Origin: Stomoxys calcitrans
Taxonomy: Eukaryota; Arthropoda; Insecta; Diptera; Muscidae
Length of the DNA stretch: 64,000 bases
Reading direction: 5' to 3'
Assembly: GCF_963082655.1 (NCBI RefSeq)
Contig: NC_081553.1
Location: 214,353,961-214,417,960, forward strand
In this document: positions 30,701-40,229 of the stretch, in pieces
How the letters are laid out: every line of letters begins with the position of its first letter
Position numbering within the stretch: position 1 is the stretch's first letter
Program-made: the position numbers and the translations under genes
The notes under the pieces: model-generated
Databases searched by the model: none
Seen by the model: only the letters and a program-made list of their open reading frames with translations
What the model was told of the DNA's origin: nothing

Positions 30701-31316
30701 TGAAAAAACCCGAACTACACCTCTAAGGCCTCAATCCGATGGAATGGTGGAGCGTTTTAACCGTACAGTGCTGGATTATCTCGCAAAGTTTGTAGATCGA
30801 AATCAGAGAAATTGGGATGAACTATTACCTTTGGCCCTCCTCGCTTACCGTTCCGCTGAGCATGAGGTAACAAAATTTAGCCCCGCCCTTTTGACATTTG
30901 GCCGTGAGCTCCGGTTACCTATAGACCTGGTTTATCAATACCCATCTACTGCCATATCGGATGAATCAAGCTACTTGAAAAAACTTCAGCAGTCATTAGA
31001 GGAAATTCATGATATGGCCAGGCAACATCTTAAATTATCATCTGAAGCAACTAAATGTAGATACGACATGCGATCCCATCCACAAACCTTTTCTGATGGT
31101 GAGCAGGTATGGTTTTATTCTCCAACTCGAAAGAAGGGATATTGTCCAAAACTACAAACAGATTGGATAGGGCCGGCGAAAGTAGTCGAAAAAATCTCCG
31201 ACCTTGTTTATAGAATACAACTGCCAGGGAAAAAGGCAAATAAAGTTATTCACGTCAATCGCTTAGCGAAATACCGTAAAACCGCTCTTGAGATACATAC
31301 TCAGTCAGGAGACTAG
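27648..31316 (+). CDS. pol: Pol polyprotein of the gypsy element (frameshift product)
   Basis: The frame opens at 27645 and overlaps gag by 28 bases, entered by -1 slippage at GGGAAAC. The first ATG is at 27687, inside the pseudoknot. Protease: VDTGAS (D at 27915). RT: VRKKDGSTRFCVDYRRLN, DLQSGYWQ, PFGLTNAP and YLDD (29133). RNase H: ILDTDAS (about 29570), a conserved RRELLAV block and TDHASLRWL. Integrase: zinc-binding H, H, C, C (H at 30255, CHVC near 30366) and catalytic D30462, D30642 and E30750, spaced D-x59-D-x35-E. No stop or frameshift interrupts about 1,222 codons. All catalytic residues I can check are present, so it could be active. Confidence 0.96.
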   Translation, partial: GKRADIDLKEPKSMDNTEAPNDNNKESVNCQATFNTGADNCHEPGSLPDADNKLYSVPDGEVLLNIGAWGDQSLHCIALVENQPLEFIVDTGASASLVNLRFVPSTATKRPCSVLLRGPGGETFKAEFVATLKFQLGNIPLCHEFLIVKGTTPSLLGVDFLRKQKAVVNLGELRLEMNSVCVPLHLPEHMSNNLVYFLENITLPARSDVCISTKCAFKESVPESLLETCDESSLPRGVLLGRTLVNAATETLPVRLINLTEEEVKITPMTAVGKLEEVHVLDPSNSCETTPVDNFNISSEISKKDRNSFDDMVIQFHDVFSTGPLDFGRTTLTYHHINTGDTAPIKQLPRRVPIAKKKEMEDLISDMSQRNVIQPSQSPWSSPVVLVRKKDGSTRFCVDYRRLNDVTIKDSYPLPRMDDILSTLHGSNWFSTMDLQSGYWQVEVDEESKSKSAFACSSGLYEFNVMPFGLTNAPATFERLMDGLFSGIAWRSVLVYLDDVIVHSRTESEHLDHLKAVFSRLREAGLKLSPKKCNFFQTRVHYLGHVVGRNGLETDPQKLSAVKEWPIPINKKQVRSFLGLCSYYRKFVENFSTIAHPLNKLTEERNKFQWNADTQQSFEHLKEKLLSPPILAFPDESKPFILDTDASNCAVGAVLSQVQDNKELVIEYYSKSLQKAERNYCVTRRELLAVVLATKHFHHYLFGRKFVIRTDHASLRWLYNFKEPDGQIARWLERLQQYDMSIQHRKGSSHGNADALSRRPCGDCKNCTKAEENDHQVVLAIQVVPENIAELQKEDKTLTVVRSWLNCGERPPKSDIWGESSDIKAYWHIWQLLLIEDDILKYKQTNYRGEQMKLIVLPKKLVSLAIEQLHNSVTGGHLGQRKTLSKVKTRFFWNRRSADVNQWCIECHVCAARKGPHRKTVGRLNPSQIGVPFERMAVDVLGPLPLTISGNRYIVICMDYFTKWPEAFALPNQKTEEVATALVNEVFCRFGVPFALHSDQGRNFESEVFQKTMEILGIEKTRTTPLRPQSDGMVERFNRTVLDYLAKFVDRNQRNWDELLPLALLAYRSAEHEVTKFSPALLTFGRELRLPIDLVYQYPSTAISDESSYLKKLQQSLEEIHDMARQHLKLSSEATKCRYDMRSHPQTFSDGEQVWFYSPTRKKGYCPKLQTDWIGPAKVVEKISDLVYRIQLPGKKANKVIHVNRLAKYRKTALEIHTQSGD

Positions 31317-31321
31317 AGTCT

Positions 31322-31334
31322 AAGAAGGGGGCAG
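31322..31334 (+). promoter_or_regulatory. polypurine tract
   Basis: AAGAAGGGGGCAG lies directly before the 3' LTR and six bases after the pol stop. It would prime plus-strand DNA synthesis. One pyrimidine (C) lies near its end. Confidence 0.88.
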
Positions 31335-31974
31335 TGTTACGAAAATTATAACCGGATTCAATTACACACCATTAATTGTTTTCGTCACTAAATATATCTC
31401 TTAAAAGAGATGGGCTCATTGAATTGTTATTGCCTACCTATCATCATCATAGAACTTAATAAGCACTAAATGAATTCATACGTCATACATAACAGAGAGC
31501 CACACTTTTGGATTACTGTTGCTCTCTCACGTAATTAGATTGTAAATCCAATTTATCCGCCTCGTTAAACAAAGAGTTGTTATGGAACAAGTGGAAGTAG
31601 AAGTCCGGAGAGAACCTGTTCTTCTTTTGTTTTCTTTTGCTTGGTGGAGTGGGTGACCTGTTTGACATTGACCAAAGCAGAATGTGTGCCAATGGTTTTT
31701 TTTTCTGGTTGCATTTTTTTGGAGATGTAAAAAAAGGGCAGTCTGATTAAGAAGTAAAGCAAGCAAGTTGTTCGCACATGGTTTTTTAAGTCATCATCAT
31801 CATCGCTTTGATCGAACCAACGAAAAACCAAAAACAACACCTCTCGGGAACCATCAACAGCAGCAGCAGCACAATAATTACAACGATATTAAACGAGTAT
31901 TTGTTTATTTTAATATCTGTAAATTATTGTCAACCTTTTTTTTTTATTTTGTTTAATAAAGAGAATTCGCAACA
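31335..31974 (+). repeat. 3' LTR
   Basis: 640 bp, matching the 5' LTR base for base on reading except T instead of A at 31693 (CCAATGG versus CCAAAGG at 25894). AATAAA lies at 31955-31960. It is followed by ATAT (31975-31978), the right copy of the target duplication. Confidence 0.97.
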
Positions 31975-32545
31975 ATATAGATGCTATATCAGGTTATGGA
32001 CCGATTTAAACCAAACTTGGCACAGTTGATATATGTCATAACAAAACACGTCATGCAAAATTTCATGCCAATCGGATAAGAATTGCGCCCTCTAGAGGCT
32101 CAAGAAGTCAAGACCCTGGATCGGTTTATATGGCAGCTATATCAGGTTTTGAACCGATTTGAACCATACTTGGCACAATTGATATATGTCATAACAAAAC
32201 GCGTTCCGCAAAGTTTCATTCCAATCGGATATGAATTGCGCCCTCTAGAGGCTCAAGAAGTCAAGACCCAAGATCGGTTTATATGGCAGCTATATCAGGT
32301 TGTGGACCGATTTGAACCATACTTGGCACAGTTGTTGGATATCGTAACAAAACACGTCGTGCAAAATTTTATTTAATCGGATAAGAGTTGAGACCTCTAG
32401 AGGATCAAGAAGTCAAGACCCAAGATCGGTTTATATGGCAGCTATATCAAAACATGGACCGATTTGAACCATACTTGGCACAGTTGATATGTATCATAAC
32501 AAAACACGTCGTGCAAAATTTCATTCCAATCGGATAAGAATTGGA
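31975..32545 (+). mobile_element. B-family element, 3' part, truncated and fused to an A element
   Basis: B monomers resume as ATATAGATGCTATATCAGG and run for about three and a half units. The array stops at GATAAGAATTGGATTGG, where A-type sequence begins (TTAGATCGGTCCATATTTAG). The B microsatellite core and 3' end are absent. Confidence 0.75.
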
Positions 32546-32632
32546 TTGGATTAGATCGGTCCATATTTAGATATAGCTGCCATATAGACCGATCTCCCGA
32601 TGAAGGGTCTGAAGCTCATACGAGCTTTATTA
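32546..32632 (-). mobile_element. A-family element (old), left part, split by another A element
   Basis: ATATAGCTGCCATATAGACCG, then GAAGGGTCTGAAGCTC up to GCTTTATT. It continues at 34311 as TTTTATCCGATTTCGC. Joined, this matches the monomer phase CTTTATTTTTATCCGATT seen near 39264, so the element at 32633-34310 inserted within a T run without a clear duplication. Confidence 0.75.
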
Positions 32633-34310
32633 TACCCACCACCGAAGGATGGGGAAATATTCATTTTGTCATTCCGTTTGCAACACATCGAAATATCCAT
32701 TTCCGACCCTATAAAGTATATATATTCTTGATCAGCGTAAAAATCTAAGACGATCTAGACATGTCCGTCCGTCTGTCTGTCTGTCTGTTGAAATCACGCT
32801 ACAGTCTTTAAAAATAGAGATATTGAGCTGAAATTTTGCACAGATTCTTTTTTTGTTCATAAGCAGGTTAAGTTCGAAGATGGGCTATATCGGACTATAT
32901 CTTGATATAGCCCCCATATAGACCGATCCGCCGATTTAGGGTCTAAGGTCCATAAAAGCCACATTTATTATCCGATTTCGCTGAAATTTGGGACAGGGAT
33001 TTATGTTAGGCCCTTCGACATCCTTTGTCAATTTGGCTCAGATCGGTCCAGATTTGGATATAGCTGCCATATTGACCGATCCTCCGATTTAGGGTCTAAG
33101 GCCCATAAAAGCCACATTTATTATCCGATTTCGCTGAAATTTGGGGCAGTAAGTTTTCTTAGGCCCTTCGACTTCCCTCGTTAAATTGGCCCAGATCGGT
33201 TCAGATTTGGATATAGCTGCCATATAGACCGATCCTCCGGTTTAGGGTCTTAGGCCCACAAAATCCACATTTATTATCCTATTTTGATGAAATTCGGGAC
33301 AGTGAATTGTATAAGGCCCATCGACATCCTTCGTTAATTTGGCTCAGATCGGTTCAGATTTGGATATAGCTGCCATATAGATCGATCCTCAGATTTATGG
33401 TGTTAGGCCCATAAAAGCCACATTCATTATCCGATTTTTCTGAAATTTGGGACAGTGAGTTTTGTTAGGCCCTTTGACATATTTCTTCAATTTGGTCCAG
33501 ATCGCTTCAGATTTAGATATAGCTGTCATATAGACCGATTTCTTGATTTATGGTTTTGGGCCCATAAAATGTGCATTTATTGTCCGATGTCGCCGAAATT
33601 TGGAACAGTGAGTTAAGTTAAGCCCCTTGACATACTTCTGCAATATCGCACAGATCGATCCAGATTTGGATATAGCTGCCATATAGACCGATATCTAGGT
33701 TTTAGGTTTTGGGGCCATAAAAGATGCATTTATTGTCCGATGTCGCTGAAATTTGGCACAGAGAGTTTGGTTGGGCTCTTCGACGTCCTTCTTCAATTTT
33801 GCCTAGATCAGTCCAGATTTGAATATAGCTGCCATATAGACCGATCTCTCGACTTAAGGTTTAGGGCCCATAAAAGAGGCATTTATTGTCCGATTTCGCC
33901 GAAATTTGGGACAGTGCTTTGAGTTAGGCTTTTCGACATGTTTATGCAACTTGGCCCAAATCGTTTTAGATTTGGATATAGCTGCCATGTAGACCAATAT
34001 CTCGATTTAAAGTCTTGGCCCCATAAAAGGCGCATTTATAATCCGATTTCACTGAAATTTGACATGGTGACTTATATTAGGCTTTTCGACATCCGTGTCG
34101 TATATAGTTCAGATCGGTTTATTTTTAGATATAGCTAGTGTACTTATTAGCATTTGGTCCAAATCGGAACATATTTTGATGAAACTGATATGGGACATAA
34201 GGTATGAAATTTTCACCGAATTTTGATGAAAGGTGGTTTACATATATACCCGAGGTGGTGGGAATCCAAAGTTCGGCCTGGCCGAACTTAACGCCTTTTT
34301 ACTTGTTTTT
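32633..34310 (-). mobile_element. A-family element, reverse, full length, nested in an older A element
   Basis: Left end TATACCCACCACCGAAGG, core ACCCTATAAAGTATATATA (near 32707), GTCY tract (32762-32790), about nine A monomers, GAGGTGGTGGGAATCC, GTTCGGCCTGGCCGAAC and GCCTTTTTACTTGTT. One base (T) breaks the terminal palindrome. It is closely similar to 9890-11509 over several consecutive monomers. Confidence 0.85.
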
Positions 34311-35605
34311 TATCCGATTTCGCTGAGATTTAAAACAGACTGTTATTTTAAGCCTCCCGTCATCTGATCCAAAGACGGTTCAGATCGGACTATATTTAGA
34401 TATAGCTGTCATATAGACCGATCTGCCGATAAAGGGTCCGAAGCCTATATTTTTATTTTTTAACCGATTTCGCTTAAATTTGAAACTGTGATAAATGTTT
34501 AGTTTCCCGACACCCGACCTAAATATGGTTCAGATCGGACTATATTTAGATATAACTACCATATAGACCGATCTGCCGATAAGGGTTCTGAAGCCAATAA
34601 AAGCTTTATTTATTACCCGATATCGCTGAAATTTGACACATTGAGTAATTTAAGGCTTCCCAACATCCAACCTAAATACTGTCCATATCGGACTATTTTT
34701 ATAATATAGCTGCCATATATACCGATCTGCCGATAAAGGGTCTAAAGCCCATACAAGCGTTATTTATGACCCGATTTTACTGAAATTTGAAACAAAAGGT
34801 TATTTTAGGCCCCCCCGACATCGGACTTAAATCTGGATCAGATCGGACGATATTTAGATATAGCTGCCATATATTGGGTTGCCCAAAAAGTAATTGCGGA
34901 TTTTTCATATAGTCAGTGTTGACAAATTTTTTCACAGCTTGTGACTCTGTAGTTGCATTCTTTCTTCTGTCAGTTATCAGCTATTACTTTTAGCTTGCTT
35001 TAGAAAAAAAGTGTAAAGAAAGTATATTTGATTAAAGTTCATTCTAAGTTTTATTAAAAATGCATTTACTTTCTTTTAAAAAATCCGCAATTACTTTTTG
35101 GGCAACCCAATATGCCGATCTCTCGATTAAGGGTCTGAAGCCCCTAAAAAGTTTATTTTTTAACCTATTTCGCTAAAATTTGAAACAGTGAGTAGGATAA
35201 GACCTCCCAACATCCGGACTAAATATGGTTCTGATCGGGCTGTATTTAGATATAGCTGCCATATAGACCGATCCGCCGATAGGGAGACTGAAGCCCATAA
35301 AAACTTTATTTATTACCCGATTTCGCTGAAATTTAAAACACTCATTTTTTCTGAGCCTCACAATATCCGACCTTAATATGGCTCAGATCGGTTTATAATT
35401 GGATATATCTGCCTAAAAGACCAATATTTTGTTCTACAAAATTGAATAGTGACATATTTATTAGACCACTCAATGTCGGTGCCGAATTTGGGTGCTTAAA
35501 TTATCCAATTTTCACCGGATTGGGACGAAATGGGTTTTACATATATACCCGAGGTGGTGGGTATCCAAAGTTCAGTCCGGCCGAACTTAATGCCTTTTTA
35601 TTTGA
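34311..35605 (-). mobile_element. A-family element (old), main part, with a MITE
   Basis: Diverged A monomers (GGTTCAGATCGGACTATATTTAG, GCCTCCC-CATC blocks) with a MITE at 34874-35110. It ends GAGGTGGTGGGTATCC, GTTCAGTCCGGCCGAAC and GCCTTTTTATTTGA. The monomers are more diverged from each other than in the nested element, consistent with greater age. Confidence 0.78.
34874..35110 (-). mobile_element. mariner-like MITE, copy 6 (reverse)
   Basis: 237-bp copy with intact TIRs, TA on each side (34872-34873, 35111-35112), inverted relative to copies 1-3, 5 and 8. Inserted in the CCATATA motif of an A monomer. Confidence 0.92.
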
Positions 35606-36902
35606 TTTTCTCTGCTTTTAGATTACAGAAATAATCATGTTTTCTTGTCCTATTAGTTCAATATTTCCCCCTACCCCCCTGACACCCTTTTTGGGTGTCA
35701 AACAGGTGCATTATTTCAATTATTAGCATATTATACAAATGTTTTAATTTTTCCGTGAAGCCATCTCGTCGCACACATTCATGGCACTTTGTTACGCATC
35801 GATCGATGCATGCCTTAAAAGTGGAAAATCAATTAAAATATTTTTTCATACTTTCATCGCCAGCCCAAAACTAGTTGCCATATGCAACGAGACAAAAGCA
35901 TAACAACATGCCTATTACCAAACAATACTCAGACAAATTGGTGGTGAATATTTTCCAGAGCTCATTCCGGTAGTGATGAGGAGGATGACGATGATGATGG
36001 TGATGCTGGTGTTGGTAATACACTCGGCACGCTTTAATATTGAGGTGTTGAGGTGGAAAAGGCGGCGTCTTTAAACGAAACGGCTAATTTTCCCTCTTTT
36101 GTCCATGAAAGCGGCTTCAAAGCCAAATTCCATAAACCAAGCATTAGAGGGATACTAGTAAATAATAAACAACTCATTTGCGTATATATAGTGTTATGAA
36201 TATAGACAGACACATGTCGAAGAGTGTGTCCAACAAAATATTGAGACATAAAATCAAAGCCAAAATATTGGTATGCAGTAGGCAAGGAAAACCAGCTAGC
36301 CAGCCAGCCAGCCATCCTCTTAGCACCTGAATGCTTGAAAGAGCGTACCGCCTGACATAATTGTCATCACTTTGTTACGCTTTAACTAGATTGAAATTTA
36401 ACTAGATTAACATTTCCATCAATATTCCATTTTGGGTTAATATATAAAAAGTGCCATTTGTATGCAAGCTAGAAGCGAACGAATGCTACCAAAGATTTAC
36501 ATACAAACTGCACTTATTTTCCTTTGAATACACATAGAGAGAGTGAGAGAGAATGGAAACTTAAAAAAGACTCACCGCTTACGGTAGCTTATATGGGCTT
36601 AATAAAATTTTAATTAAACTATATCGAGTGGCAGCAGATGAAATGCATCGGATGGGAGGGGGGGCCAAAGGAGGGAAGAGATCAAGGAAAAAATGCTTTC
36701 CAAACAAGTTGAGCACAATGGAAATATCTCTTTTGTGGGGTTTTGACGTGATAATAAAGACATTAGAAACAATTTGTAACGGCCAAGTGAAACTAATTTT
36801 TTACCCTGTATGCAATGAGGGAGTACGAGGTATGCTGGTTGTATATACAAATCAAAAGACTTAAGACACAAACGCGTTTTACTTAACTAAAGCTGTGAAT
36901 AT
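35606..36902. other. non-coding, no recognised feature
   Basis: Probably host DNA. Small structures: TGACACCCTTTTTGGGTGTCA (hairpin, near 35680), GCATCGATCGATGC (palindrome, near 35797), CCAG repeats near 36293-36310, GA-rich run near 36537. No frame shows a domain. Confidence 0.5.
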
Positions 36903-38560
36903 TAAACAAGTAAAAGCGTGCTAAGTTCGGCCGGGCCGAATCTTATATACCCTCCACCATGGATCGCATTTGTCGAGTTCTTTTCCCGGCATCTCTTCTT
37001 AGGCAAAAAAGGATATAAAAAAAGAGTTGCTCTGCTATTAAAACGATATCAAGATATGGTCCGGTTCGAACCACAATTAAATTATATGTTGGAGACCTGT
37101 GTAAAATTTCAGCCAATTGGTATAAGAATTGCGCCCATTGGGGCTCACGAAATAAAATAGAGAGAACGATTTATATGGGATCTGTATCGGGCCTTACACC
37201 GAATCAGACCATAATAAACACGTTTGTTGATGGTCATGAGAGGATCCGTCGTACAAAATTTCAGGCATATCGGATAATAATTGCGATCTCTAGGGGTCAA
37301 GAAGTCAAGATCCCAGATCGTTTTATATGGCAGCTATATCAGGTTATGAACCGATTTGAACCTTATTTGACACAGTTGTTGAAAGTAAAAGTAAAATACG
37401 TCATGCAAAATTTCAGCCAAATCGGATAGGAATTGCGCCCTCTAGAAGCTCAAGAAGTCAAATCCCCAGATCTGTTTATATGACAGCTATATCAGGTTAT
37501 GGACCGATTTCAACCATACTTGGCACAGTTGTTGGATATCATAACGAAATACTTCGTGCGAAAATTCATTCAAATCGGATAAGACTTGTGCCCTCTAGAG
37601 GCTCAAGAAGTCAAGACCCAAGATCGGTTTATATGGCAGCTATATCAGGTTATGGACCGATTTAAACCATACTTGGCACAGTTGTTGGATATAATAACAA
37701 AACACGTCGTGCGAAATTCCATTCCATTCGGATAAGAATTGCGCCCTCTAGAGGCTCAAGAAGGCAAGACCCAAGATCGGTTTATATGGCAGCTATATCA
37801 GGTTATGGGCCGATTTAAACCATACTTGGCACAGTTGTTGGATATAATAGCAAAACACGTCGTGCAAAATTTCGTTTCAATCGGATAAGAATTGCGCACT
37901 CTAGAGGCTGAAGAAATCAAGACCCAAGATCGGTTTATATGGCAGCTATATCAGGTTATGAACCGATTTGAACCATACTCAGCACAGTTGTTGGATATCA
38001 CAACAGAACACGTTGTGCAAAATTTCATTCTGATTGGATAAGAATTGCGCACGCTAGAGGCTCAAGAAGTCAAGACCCAAGATCGGTTTATATGGCAGCT
38101 ATATTAGGTTATGGACCGATTTGAACTATACTTGGCACAGTTGTTGGATATTATATCAAAACACGTCGTGCAAAATTTCATTCCAATCGGATAAGAATTG
38201 CGCACTCTAGAGGCTCAAGAAGTCAAGACCCAAGATCGGTTTATATGGCAGCTATATCAAAACATGGACCGATATGGCCCATTTACAATACCAACCGACC
38301 TACACTAATAGGAAGTATTTGTGCAAAATTTCAAGCGGCTAGCTTTACTCCTTCGGAACTTAGCGTGCTTTCGACAGACAGACGGACGAACGGACGGACG
38401 GACGGACGGACAGACGGACGGACATGGCTAGATCGACATAAAATTTCACGACGATCAAGAATATATATACTTTATGGGGTCTCAGACGAATATTTCGAGT
38501 AGTTACAAACAGAATGACGAAATTAGTATACCCCCCATCTTATGGTGGAGGGTATAAAAA
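36903..38560 (+). mobile_element. B-family element, full length
   Basis: AACAAGTAAAAGCGTGC, GTTCGGCCGGGCCGAA, CCCTCCACCATGGATCGC, about seven B monomers, a GACR tract (38380-38425), ATCAAGAATATATATACTTT and GGTGGAGGGTATAAAAAT. Leader and tail are nearly identical to those of 1879-3072, but it has more monomers, so copy number changes within the family. Confidence 0.82.
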
Positions 38561-38620
38561 TATCGGGATTTAATTTCTTAAGAAACTGGGGAAAGGCATT
38601 TTTTACCCATTTTAGCTGGA

Positions 38621-38700
38621 GGTCATCGAAGCGCAGAGGTTAGCATATCCACATATGACGCTGAACGGCTGGGTTCGAATCCTGGCGAGACCATCAGAAA
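38621..38700 (+). mobile_element. SINE-1 head, cut off at an A-family element
   Basis: tRNA-like: AAGCGCAGAGGTTAGCAT (A box) and GGTTCGAATCC (B box, perfect consensus), then GCGAGACCATCAGAAA, where AACAAGTAAAAAGGC of the A element begins. The SINE body is absent. Confidence 0.78.
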
Positions 38701-39882
38701 CAAGTAAAAAGGCGTTAAGTTCGGCCGGGCCGGAACTTTGGATACCCACCACCTCGGGTGTATATGTAAACCACGAACATAATAATGACGAACATAATCC
38801 GGTGAAAAATGCATACCTTATGCTCCATAGCAGCTATATCGAAATATGTTCCGATTCGAACCAAATACTAATAAGTCCAAATCATTGTTCAATAGTGTAT
38901 AACAAAATATTGGTCTTTTTAGTAGACATATCTAAAAATAAACCCATCTGAACCATAATGGACACTGATATCGAAAAGCCTATGCTAAGTCAATGGGTCA
39001 AATTTCAGTAAAATCGGTTTACAAATGCGCCTTTTATGGGGCCGAGACTTTAAATCGAGATATCAGTCTCGATTTAAAGTCTCCCGTCAGTCTGTTGTAA
39101 GCACTCTATAGGCTTGAAAAATTTAAATATTGAGCTAAAATTTGGCACAGATACGTTTTTTTGATGCACAATGGTTAAGTTCTTGAACGGGCCAAATCGA
39201 ACCATATTTGGATATAGCTGTTATATAGACCGATCTTCTGATAAAGGGTCTAATGCTCATAAATGCTTTATTTTTATCCGATTTTGCTGAAATTTAAAAC
39301 AGTGAGTAGTTTGAAATTTGAAAAAGTGCGCAGTTTTAAGCCTCCCAATATCCCACCCAAATATGGTACAGATCGGAATATATTTAGATATAGCTGTCAT
39401 ATAGACCAATCTGCCGATAAGGGGACTGAAACCCATTAAAGCTTTATTTTTTAGCCGATCTCGCTAAAATTTGAAACAGTGAGTTATTTTTAGCCTCCTG
39501 ACACTCGGCCTAAATATGGTACAGATCGGACTATATTTCGATATAGCTGGCATATAAACCAATCTGCCGATAAGGGGACTGAAACCCATAAAAGCTTTAT
39601 TTTTTAACCGATTTCGCTGAAACAGTGAGTCTCACGATATCCGATCATAATATGGTTAAGATCGGCTAAAAGTTGTATATATCTGCCAAAACGACCAATA
39701 TTTTGTGCTACAGGATTAAATAGTGACATATATATTAGACCACTCAATGTCCGTGCCGAATTTATGTCCTTAAAATATCCAATTTTCACCGGATTGTGAT
39801 GAAAGGGGGTCTACATATATACCCGAGGTGGTGGGTATCCAAAGTTTGGCCCGGCCGAACTTAATGCCTTTTTACATGTTTT
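38698..39882. mobile_element. two A-family ends fused head to head in inverted orientation
   Basis: The left part reads forward from AACAAGTAAAAAGGCGTTAAG and GATACCCACCACCTCGGG. At 39047-39080 the sequence folds back through ACTTTAAATCGAGA and its complement, then monomers run in reverse to GAGGTGGTGGGTATCC and CCGGCCGAACTTAATGCC. Both outer ends are the same (5') terminus; the GTAAGCACTCTATAGG stretch after the hinge is a degraded core. Confidence 0.75.
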
Positions 39883-40229
39883 TCTACCATTTCATCCATC
39901 AGGTATACCCATGACAATTTGGATAGGTCCACTGGTGTTTTAAACGCCACCTTCTACATTTGTACAAAATTCACATACTTCGCTTGCTTTTATGTGGAAT
40001 CTTTGCAGATTCACTCCGCTAAAAACTTGAGTGAAGTTAAAATTCTCTTCACCATTTTTTTCTGTTCAACCATATCTCAATGCATGGAATGTTGGGAAAA
40101 GTGTATGGGCGATTGGGTTTGATTTGCCATGCCCGATGTCACTTCGCAAAAAGAAATCACATCGATTCACTTTCAATATGTTCTATGTGTCTTTTACCGT
40201 AATCGCCTGTTAGGGATTTGCGCTGATAG
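39883..40229. other. non-coding, no recognised feature
   Basis: No repeat or coding signal is visible. Confidence 0.5.

Larger units (their letters stand above)
25536..31974 (+). mobile_element. intact Ty3/gypsy LTR retrotransposon (6,439 bp)
   Basis: Complete architecture: 640-bp LTRs starting TGTTACG and ending CAACA, ATAT target duplication, tRNA-Leu-like primer site, gag, a -1 frameshift into pol, polypurine tract and 3' LTR. Pol order is protease, RT, RNase H, integrase, which is diagnostic of Ty3/gypsy. No env-like third frame is present. The LTRs differ at one base (25894 versus 31693), so the insertion is very recent. The primer site recalls the Mdg3/blastopia group, but clade placement needs a tree. 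Confidence 0.97.
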
